DNA of 64,000 nt, taken from the NCBI GenBank assembly GCA_903891325.1, contig CAITEC010000023.1:1-64000 (forward strand). The letters run 5' to 3'. The notes beneath the pieces are model-generated. The model was given only the letters and a program-made list of their open reading frames with translations, was not told the origin of the DNA and made no database searches. Positions 22,201-31,244 of this stretch are shown here, one piece after another. The stretch is from an uncultured Opitutaceae bacterium (GTDB taxonomy: Bacteria > Verrucomicrobiota > Verrucomicrobiia > Opitutales > Opitutaceae). Numbering within the stretch: position 1 is the stretch's first letter; each line of letters opens with the position of its first letter. The translations under genes were made by a program, and so were the position numbers.

Positions 22201-23196
22201 TCAATGGCCCATCGCTGGGGCAAGGGCGATCCTAAAACCGACAAAAAGCGTGCGGTCCGACGGGACGCTCCAGGGCCGGGAGGCGCAGCGGCACAGGGTG
22301 GCGTCGCTGTGCCAGGTGCCCCCGCGCAGGGCGCGGTCGGTGCCGCTGGGAGGCCCGGCCGGATCGGTGACCTCGCCGCCGGGCAGCCGCGTGGAGGGAA
22401 AGTCCAGGCACCACTGGTACAGGTTGCCGAGCATGTCGCTGAGCCCCCAAGGGTTGGGCGCCTTGAGCCCGACATCGCGCGGGCCCGCGAGGCCGCCGGG
22501 ATACTGCTTCTCCCCCCACGCCGCGGTGTCCATGCCGCGGCCGACATAGCCGACACTGCTGTTTCCCCCGTACCAGGCGATGTCGTCGAGGACCGGGGCG
22601 TTGCTCCGGCCGAGGAGCTCCATCGGCCCGGCCCAGGTCGGGCCCGTGGTACCCGCCCGACAGGCGTATTCCCATTCCGCCTCGGTCGGAAGACGGTATT
22701 CGTAGCCCGGCGGCAGTGAACCGTCCCGCCGTGCGAGCCGGTTCAGCCGGGCGCAGAACGCGGCGGCGTCGTACCAGTTCACATAATACATGGCCACATT
22801 GTCGCCCGTGCCGAGCAGGAAGCGGGACACGTCGACATCCGCCCTCACGGCCTTCCGCACCTGGGCTGAAAGGTCCGTTCCCATGACCGCCTTCCACTGC
22901 CCGTGGGTCACGGCGGTGCGGCCGAGCCAGAAGGGCCGCGAAAGGGTCACGCGCGTCAGGGGGCCCTCGCAGGCGTCGCGGCCCGGCTCGCCGGGCGGGC
23001 TGCCCATGACGAAGGTCCCGGCCGGGATGGGGACCAGATCGAGCCCGATTCCCGGCAGCGTAAAGCCCCGGCCTGCGGCGATCTCCCCGGCCCCGAGGCG
23101 GGCAGCCGCCGCCAGGGCGGCGACGGCCAGGACGAGGGCGGCAACGCGGCGGAAACCGCGGCGGTCATCCCGCCTGGACAATGGCTCCATGTTCAT
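22201..23196 (-). CDS. Exported FGE/SUMF1-like (formylglycine-generating enzyme family) protein
   Basis: A 331-residue protein with an N-terminal hydrophobic signal/anchor (~residues 17-36) and the FGE-sulfatase domain: IPAGTFVMGSPPGE, GRTAVTHGQWKAVMG, VNWYDAAAFCARLN, YRLPTEAEWEYACRAGTTG, GNLYQWCLD and ALRGGTWHSDATLCRCASR. True formylglycine-generating enzymes have an active-site cysteine pair in the segment after RGG(S/T); here only the LCRCASR cysteines are present and the first active cysteine is missing. It is therefore probably a binding or otherwise specialised member and not a sulfatase activator. No sulfatase gene is in the window. Its start overlaps the LMF1-like gene by 32 bases. 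Confidence 0.78.
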   Translation of the reverse strand: MNMEPLSRRDDRRGFRRVAALVLAVAALAAAARLGAGEIAAGRGFTLPGIGLDLVPIPAGTFVMGSPPGEPGRDACEGPLTRVTLSRPFWLGRTAVTHGQWKAVMGTDLSAQVRKAVRADVDVSRFLLGTGDNVAMYYVNWYDAAAFCARLNRLARRDGSLPPGYEYRLPTEAEWEYACRAGTTGPTWAGPMELLGRSNAPVLDDIAWYGGNSSVGYVGRGMDTAAWGEKQYPGGLAGPRDVGLKAPNPWGLSDMLGNLYQWCLDFPSTRLPGGEVTDPAGPPSGTDRALRGGTWHSDATLCRCASRPWSVPSDRTLFVGFRIALAPAMGH

Positions 23197-24760
23197 CGAG
23201 GTACATCACCGGCATATAGTCGCCCCTGTACTCCTTCGTCCAGAAATCACCCGTCCGGGAATGCGTGTCCAGGTCCGTGAACTTCATGAGGTAAATTGAC
23301 ATCCGGATCATCGTCGCCGGCCGGCCCGGGAACGGGTCGCGCTCGAACAAGGCGACCACGTCCGGATCCCTGCGAAGGAGGTGCGCGGCGACCGCCGGGA
23401 AGAGCGGGGACGCGCGGGTCACAACGCTCGTGTTCTGGAGGATCGCCTCAAACCGGGGATACCAGGGCGCGATGAAGGGGGAAATCCGGCCCTCCTGCTG
23501 GGGCATGTAGCGGAAGTCATAGGTTCGCCACGTCTCACCCCCGTCGTTGGAGCCCTCCAGTTCCACCGTGTAGCGGGAGGTCATGATGTTCCCGAAGAGC
23601 AGGTAGCCGTTCGAGCTGCGGAAAGCCCCGAAGACGCCGTTGGCTGCCCGCGCGACCGGCCCGGGCACCACCCGGGCCAGATCCGTGTCTGCGAGCAGGA
23701 AGAAGCAAAGGCCGAGCGCGAACTGGAAGCCGAGCATCACCCGCAGGCCCCAGAGCCGCCAGCCCCGGACCACCGGGGCCGGAACGGGCGGCCGGGCCAG
23801 GAAACGGGCCGCGCGGCCGATCCGCAGCCGCCGGGCCGCGTCGGCGAGCATCTGGTCGTCCAGGAAGAGGAAACCCAGGCCGATCGAGGCGACATTCAGC
23901 CAGCCGAAATTGTTCGTGAGCTGGATCCCGACGTGGAAGAGGGTCCAGGTCACGAATGCGATCCACCGGCCGCGGCGGCCGGCAAAGACGGCCAGCAGCG
24001 GGGCGGGAATCTCCACAATGAAGGTGAGGGCGATCTCCAGAACGTGGTAGGCGTGGGGCAGGTGGAAGTCGTAATACCCCAGGATCGTCGGGAAGGGCGC
24101 GGACTGGTACATGATGTCCATCGCCGTGAGGTTCCGCCAGAGCGCCCCGCCGAGCACAAATTTCGCGATCCCCGCCTCGAACATCACCCGGAAAAGGAGC
24201 AGGCGGACAGCAAAGAGCGCGATCGGGCGCGGCGGGGACGCCTCCCCCAGCCCGGGTCGGAATCCGGCCGGGGCAAAGGGAATGCACAGCAGCGCGACCT
24301 CGATCATGAGCTGGTCGGGCTGGGTCGCCGCAAAGAACTGCCCCGGACTGACGAACGAAAGGAAGGCGGCCCAGCAGGTGAACAGCGCCATCCGGGGCCA
24401 GAGGTTGAGCACAAGCGCCGCGGCCGCCGCGAGTCCGAGCCAGCCGACGAAGGCGATCATGCCGTCGCCCGCGTTTATCCAGAAGATACCCGGGGCCCTC
24501 AGGAACGCGGCAAGCGGCCCGGGCCCCTGCGCAAGCTGGTCCTGGAGAAAGTCCCCCATCGGTGCGAGCCCGCGGGGACCCACCAGCACCCGCGCCTGCG
24601 CGACGACCCCGGCAAAGACGACGCAATAGACAATTCCGACCGCCCGGAGCACGATCCATCGGGTCCACAGGTGCGAGCTGCCCCCGATCCCGGAAAAGTC
24701 CCTGATCCTCCGCCATACGCTTGCAAACACGCCCGGGAGCATGGGAGCGGTCGCTTTCAT
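23165..24760 (-). CDS. Lipase maturation factor (LMF1) family membrane protein
   Basis: The 531-residue protein has about eight hydrophobic segments in the first ~370 residues. It shows the LMF pattern: RWIVLRAVGIVYCVVFAG, LRAPGIFWINAG, FVSPGQFFAATQPDQLMIE, FRVMFEAGIAKFVLGG-x-LWRNLTAMD-type, and FVEIPAPLLA-like motifs. The C-terminal soluble domain contains SNDGGETWRTYDFRYMPQ and PRFEAILQ. Animal LMF1 in the endoplasmic reticulum matures lipases; bacterial members are uncharacterised. It lies in the middle of the operon between TMTC-like and FGE-like genes, 18 bases from the former. Confidence 0.8.
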   Translation of the reverse strand: MKATAPMLPGVFASVWRRIRDFSGIGGSSHLWTRWIVLRAVGIVYCVVFAGVVAQARVLVGPRGLAPMGDFLQDQLAQGPGPLAAFLRAPGIFWINAGDGMIAFVGWLGLAAAAALVLNLWPRMALFTCWAAFLSFVSPGQFFAATQPDQLMIEVALLCIPFAPAGFRPGLGEASPPRPIALFAVRLLLFRVMFEAGIAKFVLGGALWRNLTAMDIMYQSAPFPTILGYYDFHLPHAYHVLEIALTFIVEIPAPLLAVFAGRRGRWIAFVTWTLFHVGIQLTNNFGWLNVASIGLGFLFLDDQMLADAARRLRIGRAARFLARPPVPAPVVRGWRLWGLRVMLGFQFALGLCFFLLADTDLARVVPGPVARAANGVFGAFRSSNGYLLFGNIMTSRYTVELEGSNDGGETWRTYDFRYMPQQEGRISPFIAPWYPRFEAILQNTSVVTRASPLFPAVAAHLLRRDPDVVALFERDPFPGRPATMIRMSIYLMKFTDLDTHSRTGDFWTKEYRGDYMPVMYLDEHGAIVQAG

Positions 24761-24778
24761 TTCAAACTGATTTACCGC

Positions 24779-26749
24779 CTACCGACCCGTTTGCCCGGCC
24801 GCCGCCTTCAGGCGGGCGGCCTCCTCCAGCTCGGCCCTCCCCTCCCGGTCGAACCCCTCCCCGCCCAGGATCTGGCCGAGGATATCGTGCGCGGAGGCGT
24901 AGCCCGGATCGATCCTGATGGCCTCCCGCAGCTCCGCGACGCCCTCCGGGACGTGCCCGGTCTGCGCGAGCACCGCGCCCATGTTGGTGTGAACCGCGGC
25001 GTAGTCGGGCCTGAGCTGGAGCGCCCGCCGATAGCGGCCCAGAGCATCGGTCCATCGCTCGGCCGCCGCATAGGCGTTGCCCAGGTTGTACTCCACGTCA
25101 GGCGCGTCCGGCGCTATCCTCAGCGACTCAAGGAAGCAGGGAATCGCCTCCTCGGGGCGCCCGAGCAAGTTCAGCGCCAGGCCCAGGTTGTCAAAGGGAG
25201 CCGCCTGCGCCGGGTCGTTGCCCCGCCGGTCGTGATCCTCCAGCCGGATCGCCCTTCGGAACTGCGGCACCGATTCCTCGATGCGGCCCGTCCTCATCAG
25301 CGCCAGGCCCAGGTTGTAGTGCGCCTCGGCGAGATCCTCCCTGACCCGCAGCGCCGAATCGTAGTGGGAGATCGCCTCCGCATAGCGCCCCTGCGCGGAA
25401 TAGAGGTTGCCCAGGTTGTTATCGGACATCCAAGCCCTCGGGTTAGCGCGGAGCGTGCCGAGGTAGAGAGTCTCCTTGCTGTGATAGAGGCGGCACTGCC
25501 GCCACGTGAGCGCTCCGAGCACGACGCATACGAAAATCGGGGCGATTTTCGTAAAGGTGAAAGTAGTAATTGGTAAGTGATCACGCGAGATTCGCCTTGT
25601 CCTAACTCCCTCTCCTCCCCTCGTGCTATCCTTACTAATTACTAATTTTCCCTTTCTAATTTCAGCATCCCAGGCCCCGGCGGCCAGGGCGAAGACGCCC
25701 AGGCTGGCGAGGTACTGCCAGTGGTCGGCGACGTAGGAGAAGACGTAGGCGTAAATGTTGAAAAAGCCGATCGTCGGGACGAGCGACCCGACGAAGAAGA
25801 GCCAGGCGGCGAGCGGGGCGCGGGTCCGGCGGTGGAGCAACGCGAGCGCGAGGGTCAGCGCAATGACCGCCAGGGAAAAAAGCCATTGCCAGGCGACCGT
25901 CGCGTCCACCTGCCAGCGCGGATAGGTGAAGCTGAGGTCCAGCGGCCAGAGCAGCTTGCCGAGGTAAAAGAGGGTCACGCGTCCCGCCAGGACGAATCGG
26001 CCGGCCAGGTCCAGCGCGAAGGCCGATCCGCTCGCCCCGATGTACGTTCGCTCCACCCAGCCGGAAAAGACGCCGGCCGCCCCGCCAAGCACAATCCATG
26101 GCACCAGCGGCCTGACATCCTCCCGCCAGGAGATCCGCCCACGCCGCCACCAGGCCACGACCAGGAGCGCCGCCGGAAGGGTCGCCGATACCGTCTTGCT
26201 AAGGAGTGCCGCGACGAAGAGGAGCGTGGCCGCCCCATACAGCCGCCGCGATCCACGGCCCCCGGACTCCCACTTCAGGTAGAAAAGCGCGGCCAGCAGG
26301 TAAAACACCGTGGACTGGGTGTTCTTCTGCTCGGAAATCCACGCGACGGACTCCACGCACACCGGGTGCAGCGCAAAGAGAAGCGCGGCGAAAAGGGGCA
26401 CCCTTGACCCGGCCCCCTGCGGCAGCAGGCGCCGCAGGACGAGCATGAACAGGAACGCGGCCGCGGCATGCAGCAGGACATTCACCAGGTGGTACGCCGG
26501 CGCCCAGTCCCCCCACAGCCGATGCTCGACCCAGAAGGCGCCGTGCAGCAGCGGGTAGTACTGCTCGGTCGACCCCAATTCGAACCAGATTCGCCACAGG
26601 CCGTGCAGCCCGCGCAGCGCCGGCTTTGTCACGTACGCATCGTCGTCCCAGACAAAGCCGGCGCCCAGCGCCGGAAAATAGGCGGCCAGGGTCGCCGCGA
26701 GGATCAGCGCCCCCTCCCATCCCACCAGCCTTCGGATCCGTGATATCAT
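24779..26749 (-). CDS. TMTC-like membrane protein with TPR repeats, copy 2
   Basis: This 656-residue protein has GT-C/TMTC-like N-terminal features: GFVWDDDAYVTKPALRG, YYPLLHGAFWVEHRLWG, YHLVNVLLHAAAAFLFMLVL and FALHPVCVESVAWISEQKNT, with around ten membrane segments to ~residue 420. About six TPR units follow (~430-640, e.g. LGNLYSAQGRYAEAISHYDSAL). Residues ~361-406 are encoded by an AT-rich repeat-like stretch (25531-25665) unlike the rest of the gene, apparently inserted in frame in a loop before a membrane segment. It follows its paralog (26751-28832) after one base. It may glycosylate exported proteins; not proven. Confidence 0.7.
   Translation of the reverse strand: MISRIRRLVGWEGALILAATLAAYFPALGAGFVWDDDAYVTKPALRGLHGLWRIWFELGSTEQYYPLLHGAFWVEHRLWGDWAPAYHLVNVLLHAAAAFLFMLVLRRLLPQGAGSRVPLFAALLFALHPVCVESVAWISEQKNTQSTVFYLLAALFYLKWESGGRGSRRLYGAATLLFVAALLSKTVSATLPAALLVVAWWRRGRISWREDVRPLVPWIVLGGAAGVFSGWVERTYIGASGSAFALDLAGRFVLAGRVTLFYLGKLLWPLDLSFTYPRWQVDATVAWQWLFSLAVIALTLALALLHRRTRAPLAAWLFFVGSLVPTIGFFNIYAYVFSYVADHWQYLASLGVFALAAGAWDAEIRKGKLVISKDSTRGGEGVRTRRISRDHLPITTFTFTKIAPIFVCVVLGALTWRQCRLYHSKETLYLGTLRANPRAWMSDNNLGNLYSAQGRYAEAISHYDSALRVREDLAEAHYNLGLALMRTGRIEESVPQFRRAIRLEDHDRRGNDPAQAAPFDNLGLALNLLGRPEEAIPCFLESLRIAPDAPDVEYNLGNAYAAAERWTDALGRYRRALQLRPDYAAVHTNMGAVLAQTGHVPEGVAELREAIRIDPGYASAHDILGQILGGEGFDREGRAELEEAARLKAAAGQTGR
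25531..25665. repeat. AT-rich repeat element inside the TMTC-like gene
   Basis: The stretch contains the palindrome CGAAAATCG-GGG-CGATTTTCG (25531-25551) and two TTACTAATTACTAATT-type blocks (25564-25576 inverted, 25631-25648). Related ACCAATTACTAATTACTA sequence is found between genes at 31130-31160. It keeps the reading frame open across ~45 codons. This looks like insertion of an intergenic-type repeat into coding sequence, tolerated in a membrane-protein loop. Confidence 0.6.
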
Positions 26750-26750
26750 G

Positions 26751-28832
26751 CTAGTTGCCCGCGCCGGCGCGCCGCGCGGCCTCCTCCTCGCCCCTCGCCT
26801 CGCCCTCGCGGCCCAGTGCCCTCAGGATCACGGCCAGGTTCCGGTGAATCTGCGCGTAGCCGGGATTGAGCTGCTCGGCCTTCCGCAACTCTCCGACCGC
26901 CTCGTCGAGCCGGCCCGCATTGACCAGCGCGGACCCCAGGTTGGCGTGCGCCTCCGCGTAGTCTGGCTTCAGCGCGACCGCCCTGCCGAAGGCGTCGATC
27001 GCCTCGGGCAGGCGCCCGGCCTGGGCCAGGAGATTCCCGAGGTTGAACAGGAGACTGGGCTGGTTCGAACCCAGCCGAATCGCCGACTGATAGGCCCTGA
27101 TCGCCTCGTCTGCCCGCCCCGTGTCGGCAAGGGCCGCGCCGAGGTATCCGTACGCGTCGGCGTTCTCGGGCCTGAGCCTGACCGCCTCGCCGAATGCCGC
27201 CGCGGCCTCGGGCAGCCGTCCCTCGGCCACCAGCGCGATCCCCAGGTCGCTTTGCGCGTCCGCGTTTCCGGGCTCAAGCACGAGCGCGCGCTGGAAATCG
27301 GCGATCGCCTCCCCGGTGCGTCCTTCGCCCTTGAGGACCAAGCCCTGGTTGACGAGCGCCTCCGGATCGTGGGGATTGAGCCGCAGCGCCTCGTCGAACT
27401 CGGCCGCCGCCTCCGGGAGCCGGCCCATCTGGGCGAGGATCATCCCGATGTTGTTGTGCGCATTCGGGAGCGCGGGGTCGATCCGGAGCGCCTCGCGGTA
27501 ATGGGCGAGAGCCTCGTCGGGGCGCCCGGCCGCGTTGAGGTCGTTCCCGAGGTTGTTCTGGGCGGGAATGGACTCCGGGTTTGCCGCCAGGACGCTCGAC
27601 CAGAGGCTGCGGGAGTCGTGGTAGATCCCGCACTGGCGCCACGTGAGGACGGCGAGGGCGACGATCACCGCGCCCCCGGCGAGCCGGGCCGGGGTGACCG
27701 GGGCGCCCCGAACCACCGCCACCGGCCGGGACCGGGCGTCCCAGCGCGCCCATCCCGCTCCCGCCAGGCAAACCACGCCGATGAGCGCAAGGTGCGCATA
27801 GTGGTCGGCCACGAGCGAGAATTTCATGAAGTAGACGTCGGTGAAGCCCATCACCGGGACCAGCGCCGCGCAGAAATAGCACCAGCCGAAAAGCAGGGGA
27901 CGGGCGGGTCCCGCGCGGCGGCGGTAGAGCAGCGCGGTGAAACCAAGCGCGGCCAGTAGCGGAATCCACCAGAGCGGATTTCCCGCGCGGATGTGCCACT
28001 GGGGATAGACAAACACCAGGTTGAGCGGAAGGACCGCCTTGTAGAGGTAGAACCAGACAGCGGCCCCCGCCCCGGCAAGCCGCTCCGCCAGCCCGGCGTC
28101 CCGGATTGCCACCCCGGTCCCGTGCTTCTGGAACCACACGTCCACTGCCGCCAGCGCCGCGGCCGCGCAGAAAAAGGGCGCCGACCAGAGCGCGTCGCGG
28201 CGCGACAGTCGCCGCTTCCACGCGGCGATGCCCAGGAGCACGAGGGGCAGCGGCGCGACCGAGCCCTTGCTCAGCATGGCGAGGGCGAAGCAGAGCAGGC
28301 TCAGGGCATACCACCTTCCCTTCCGCAGAGGTTCCGCCGCGGGGATTCCCGACTCCAGGAAACACCGGACGCAGGCCAAAGTGAAGAGCATCGCCATCAG
28401 GTTTTTCAACTGGATGATCCAGGCGACCGACTCGACGTTCACCGGATGCACCGCAAACAGGAAGGCGGCAAGGTAAGCACCCGGGAGACGGAGCCGGCGG
28501 AGGATTCCCCAGAGCATCAGCGCCTCGGCGCCATGGAGGGCGATGTTGACGGCGTGGTAGCCAAGGGGGTGCGCGCCCCAGAGCCGCCATTCGGCCCAGA
28601 AGGCCGTGTAGGTCACCGGCCAATAGTCGGTCTGCAGGGTGCTGAACCAGAATCGCCGCAGGCCGGCCGAGGACCGGATGAGGTCGCTTTGGATCAGGAA
28701 GGGTCCGTCATCGAAGACGAAGCCGCCGGACAGCGCCGGCCAATAGGCGGCCAGGACCACGCCGAACAGCAGCGCTCCCGCCAGGAACAGGCGGGTCCGT
28801 TCAGGTGGAATCGCGGGGCTACTTTCCAACAT
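26751..28832 (-). CDS. TMTC-like membrane protein with TPR repeats, copy 3
   Basis: A 693-residue protein with the same plan as its neighbour: GGFVFDDGPFLIQSD, YWPVTYTAFWAEWRLWG, YHAVNIALHGAEALMLWGIL, FAVHPVNVESVAWIIQLKN, about ten membrane segments, then eight or so TPR units from ~residue 440 to the end (e.g. NNLGNDLNAAGRPDEALAHY, NIGMILAQMGRLPEAAAEFD). The two acidic residues after helix 1 (DD) match the GT-C catalytic position. It starts inside the end of the glycosidase-like gene (14-base overlap) and ends one base before the next gene, so translation is probably coupled. The likely location is the inner membrane, with TPRs on one face to bind partner proteins. Confidence 0.7.
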   Translation of the reverse strand: MLESSPAIPPERTRLFLAGALLFGVVLAAYWPALSGGFVFDDGPFLIQSDLIRSSAGLRRFWFSTLQTDYWPVTYTAFWAEWRLWGAHPLGYHAVNIALHGAEALMLWGILRRLRLPGAYLAAFLFAVHPVNVESVAWIIQLKNLMAMLFTLACVRCFLESGIPAAEPLRKGRWYALSLLCFALAMLSKGSVAPLPLVLLGIAAWKRRLSRRDALWSAPFFCAAAALAAVDVWFQKHGTGVAIRDAGLAERLAGAGAAVWFYLYKAVLPLNLVFVYPQWHIRAGNPLWWIPLLAALGFTALLYRRRAGPARPLLFGWCYFCAALVPVMGFTDVYFMKFSLVADHYAHLALIGVVCLAGAGWARWDARSRPVAVVRGAPVTPARLAGGAVIVALAVLTWRQCGIYHDSRSLWSSVLAANPESIPAQNNLGNDLNAAGRPDEALAHYREALRIDPALPNAHNNIGMILAQMGRLPEAAAEFDEALRLNPHDPEALVNQGLVLKGEGRTGEAIADFQRALVLEPGNADAQSDLGIALVAEGRLPEAAAAFGEAVRLRPENADAYGYLGAALADTGRADEAIRAYQSAIRLGSNQPSLLFNLGNLLAQAGRLPEAIDAFGRAVALKPDYAEAHANLGSALVNAGRLDEAVGELRKAEQLNPGYAQIHRNLAVILRALGREGEARGEEEAARRAGAGN

Positions 28833-31011
28833 CCGCCGTGAAGCTGAGGCGAGCCGGGGGATTTGTCCATTCGACGGTCGCGCCCCCGTCCACGATCCGG
28901 GCGGAGGGATCGGAAACGGTCCGGATGGACAATCCGTCGGGCAGCCGGACGTGCACCCTCAGGACCGCGGGCGGACGGCCCCCCACGAGCGAAACGGCGC
29001 CCGACACCCGGCCGGGCGCCGACCGGTAGTCAAGCCGGTAGGAAAGCGTGCCGAAGTGCGTCCTGAATCCGTCGCCCCCAACCGGACCCCGGGCCAGCCA
29101 CGAGCGGTCGGCGCCGCGGGCGAGGTGCAGCGTGTCGCCATCCTCGAAGACCAGGCTGTCGCGAATCGCGCGGACGACGGCGACCGGCGTCCACAGGTGC
29201 TGGCGGTCCCCGCTGGTCTTTGCCGCCCCGCGCTCCGGGCCGCGCTCCTCGCACCAGGAGTAAAGCGGCGTCCCGTGGTTGATCGTCGCGTAAAGGTATT
29301 TTGCAAAGGAGTCGCCGTCTCCGCGCAGCAGCTCGGCCTCCGCCAGGTTGTCGAGGGTGATCGCCACCCACATCCCATCCTCCATCCAGCCGGTGTGCAT
29401 GGGAATTCCGCCCGGGCTCTCCCTCGACTCGATCTTCCGGATTGTCCCGGTGATCAACGGATCGTCGGGTGCAAGCAGCCTGCAGGGCAGGGCCGCATTG
29501 AGGGCGCCCCAGCGGCTGCCGGAGGTCTTGCCGGCGACACCCGGAATCCAGCGGTAACCCTCCTCCTGGATGGCGCCGCCCCGGATCGCCACCAGCAGGT
29601 CGGCCCGGCCCGCCTCGTAGATCGCCCCGGCCTCCGCCGCCTCCGCCCGCAGCCCGAGGATCCGCGCCGCGCGCAGCGTCATCTCGTCGGCATAGAGGGC
29701 CCAGATATTGTGGGGAAGAAACACCCCGTAGAGGCTGTCGCCGTTCTTCAGCCCGGCGTCGCCCATGCCGGGCGGAAGCAGCCCGTAGTCGAGGGTCCTG
29801 CGGCCGTTCACCAGGACGCGGGTGCGGGCGCGGGCGCGCCCCTGCCAGCGGGTGTTGGCGAGCATCCGCGGAAAGATCGTCTCCAGGAAGGCGCGGTCCC
29901 GGGTGTCCAGGTAGTGCTCCATGGTGAACCAGGCCTTGAATCCCGAGGCCATCCAGCAGTCGTGCGTCCATCCCTGCGGTTCCTCCCAGCATCCGTCAAA
30001 GCCCTGAAGGTCGAGGTTGAGCCGGTAGCCCACGAGCGCCTCGACGGGCAGTCCCGCCTGGTCGAGGTCGACCCCGGCGATCGCCGATTCGCAGGGATTG
30101 GCCGCCCGGTACATCTCCGTGCCGGGCGTCGTCCCGATGTAGCCGTGGGGCACGGGCTCGCGCATGATGAACACGTCCGCCAGCCCCGCATAGTAGGCAT
30201 TGCGGATCCCCGGATCGGGGAGTTCCAGCCGGGCGGCCCGGTCAATCAGCTTCCGCCACACAAGCTCGGAAGCGGCGAATTCCCCGGCCCAGTCCCGGCT
30301 CCTGATCTCCGGGAGCATGGACGGGTAGGCCTCGTAGGGCCGGATGATCCAGAGCACCTTCGTCTCGCCGGGCCCAAGCGTGACCTCGGGGTAGACCGTG
30401 TTGTCGCCGCCCCGGTACTTTTCCCCGCCGAATCCGGCGATGATCACCCGGTCCGCCCGAGCCATCCATCCGGCGACCAGGACGTCGTGGGGACGGAGGG
30501 GATCCGTCGGATCCACGAAGCTCGGATTGACGCCCAGCCAATGCCCGGGAACGGTGCAGTCAATGCCCACCCGGTGGCTCCGCGACGTGTCGACGCTCCT
30601 GAATTCCACGCGGACAATCGCAGCGGATGCCGCGCCGACGATCTCCATCCGCGCCGTGACGCCCGGACTGGTGAAGACGTCGTCCAGGACCGGCAGCCAT
30701 CCGCCGGCCCGGCTCCACGAGCCCCCGGGGAATTTTTCGCCGTCAACCTCCGGCCTGAGCACGACATGCCACTGGGTCCTGGGTGTCTCGAAGGTGGCAA
30801 CCGGCAGCGTCATGAGGTTGTCGTAGGTCCACGACAGGGTGACCTGCCCCGGCGCGCAGTCGACGAGGGTCTTGTCACCGCTGTCCGGGAGAGCGACGGT
30901 TATCCGGTGCGGGTAGCCGAAGGCGTAGCCAAAATCGACCTGCGGGGCGGCGGACGCCGCGGGGATTGCCGCGAGGGCAAATGCCAGGGCGACAAACGGG
31001 GGAAATCTCAT
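28819..31011 (-). CDS. Secreted six-hairpin-type putative glycosidase (first gene of the operon)
   Basis: Starting at 31011 (730 residues), the protein has a signal peptide (MRFPPFVALAFALAAIPAAS). The first third is beta-rich. Residues ~260-620 look like an (alpha/alpha)6 toroid, with FDGCWEEPQGWTHDCWMASG, FTMEHYLDTRDRAFLETIFP, DYGLLPPGMGDAGLKNGDS and MHTGWMEDGMWVAITLDNLA; acidic residues in these loops could be catalytic. The C-terminal part is again beta-rich. This layout fits six-hairpin glycosidases, but I cannot assign a GH family. An upstream in-frame ATG (31125) would start before the signal peptide and is rejected. The gene leads the nine-gene minus-strand operon. Confidence 0.65.
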   Translation of the reverse strand: MRFPPFVALAFALAAIPAASAAPQVDFGYAFGYPHRITVALPDSGDKTLVDCAPGQVTLSWTYDNLMTLPVATFETPRTQWHVVLRPEVDGEKFPGGSWSRAGGWLPVLDDVFTSPGVTARMEIVGAASAAIVRVEFRSVDTSRSHRVGIDCTVPGHWLGVNPSFVDPTDPLRPHDVLVAGWMARADRVIIAGFGGEKYRGGDNTVYPEVTLGPGETKVLWIIRPYEAYPSMLPEIRSRDWAGEFAASELVWRKLIDRAARLELPDPGIRNAYYAGLADVFIMREPVPHGYIGTTPGTEMYRAANPCESAIAGVDLDQAGLPVEALVGYRLNLDLQGFDGCWEEPQGWTHDCWMASGFKAWFTMEHYLDTRDRAFLETIFPRMLANTRWQGRARARTRVLVNGRRTLDYGLLPPGMGDAGLKNGDSLYGVFLPHNIWALYADEMTLRAARILGLRAEAAEAGAIYEAGRADLLVAIRGGAIQEEGYRWIPGVAGKTSGSRWGALNAALPCRLLAPDDPLITGTIRKIESRESPGGIPMHTGWMEDGMWVAITLDNLAEAELLRGDGDSFAKYLYATINHGTPLYSWCEERGPERGAAKTSGDRQHLWTPVAVVRAIRDSLVFEDGDTLHLARGADRSWLARGPVGGDGFRTHFGTLSYRLDYRSAPGRVSGAVSLVGGRPPAVLRVHVRLPDGLSIRTVSDPSARIVDGGATVEWTNPPARLSFTADVGK

Positions 31012-31129
31012 GCCGGAATCGGTAGTGGAAGGACGCGACGCAGTAAACCCATTTGGGCCAAAAGTGGAAATTAGCCGTTGGCAATGATCGAGGACGGTAA
31101 AATACCCAACCGACCGGCGCTCCAAAACC

Positions 31130-31160
31130 TACTAACTACCAATTACTAATTACTACTTTC
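31130..31160. repeat. ACTAATT-type short repeat in the divergent intergenic region
   Basis: The stretch consists of overlapping CTAACTACC / ATTACTA units and resembles part of the sequence inserted in the TMTC-like gene at 25564-25648. It lies between the divergent starts at 31011 and 31245. Nothing else recognisable is seen in this 233-base gap. Confidence 0.55.
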
Positions 31161-31244
31161 CGAAAGTTCCTGTCCCGGGGCAAAATTAGTCTCGCCCGCC
31201 TTTTGCCCCCATGATGAGGATCGGCCCTCCCATCTCCCTTTCCC

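Noticed and set aside
22201..23196. Sulfatase-activating enzyme with sulfatase cluster
   Set aside because: No sulfatase gene is in the window and the first active-site cysteine is missing.
25531..25665. Frameshift or gene boundary in the TMTC-like gene
   Set aside because: The reading frame and domain order continue on both sides of the AT-rich stretch, so it is an in-frame insertion and not a break.
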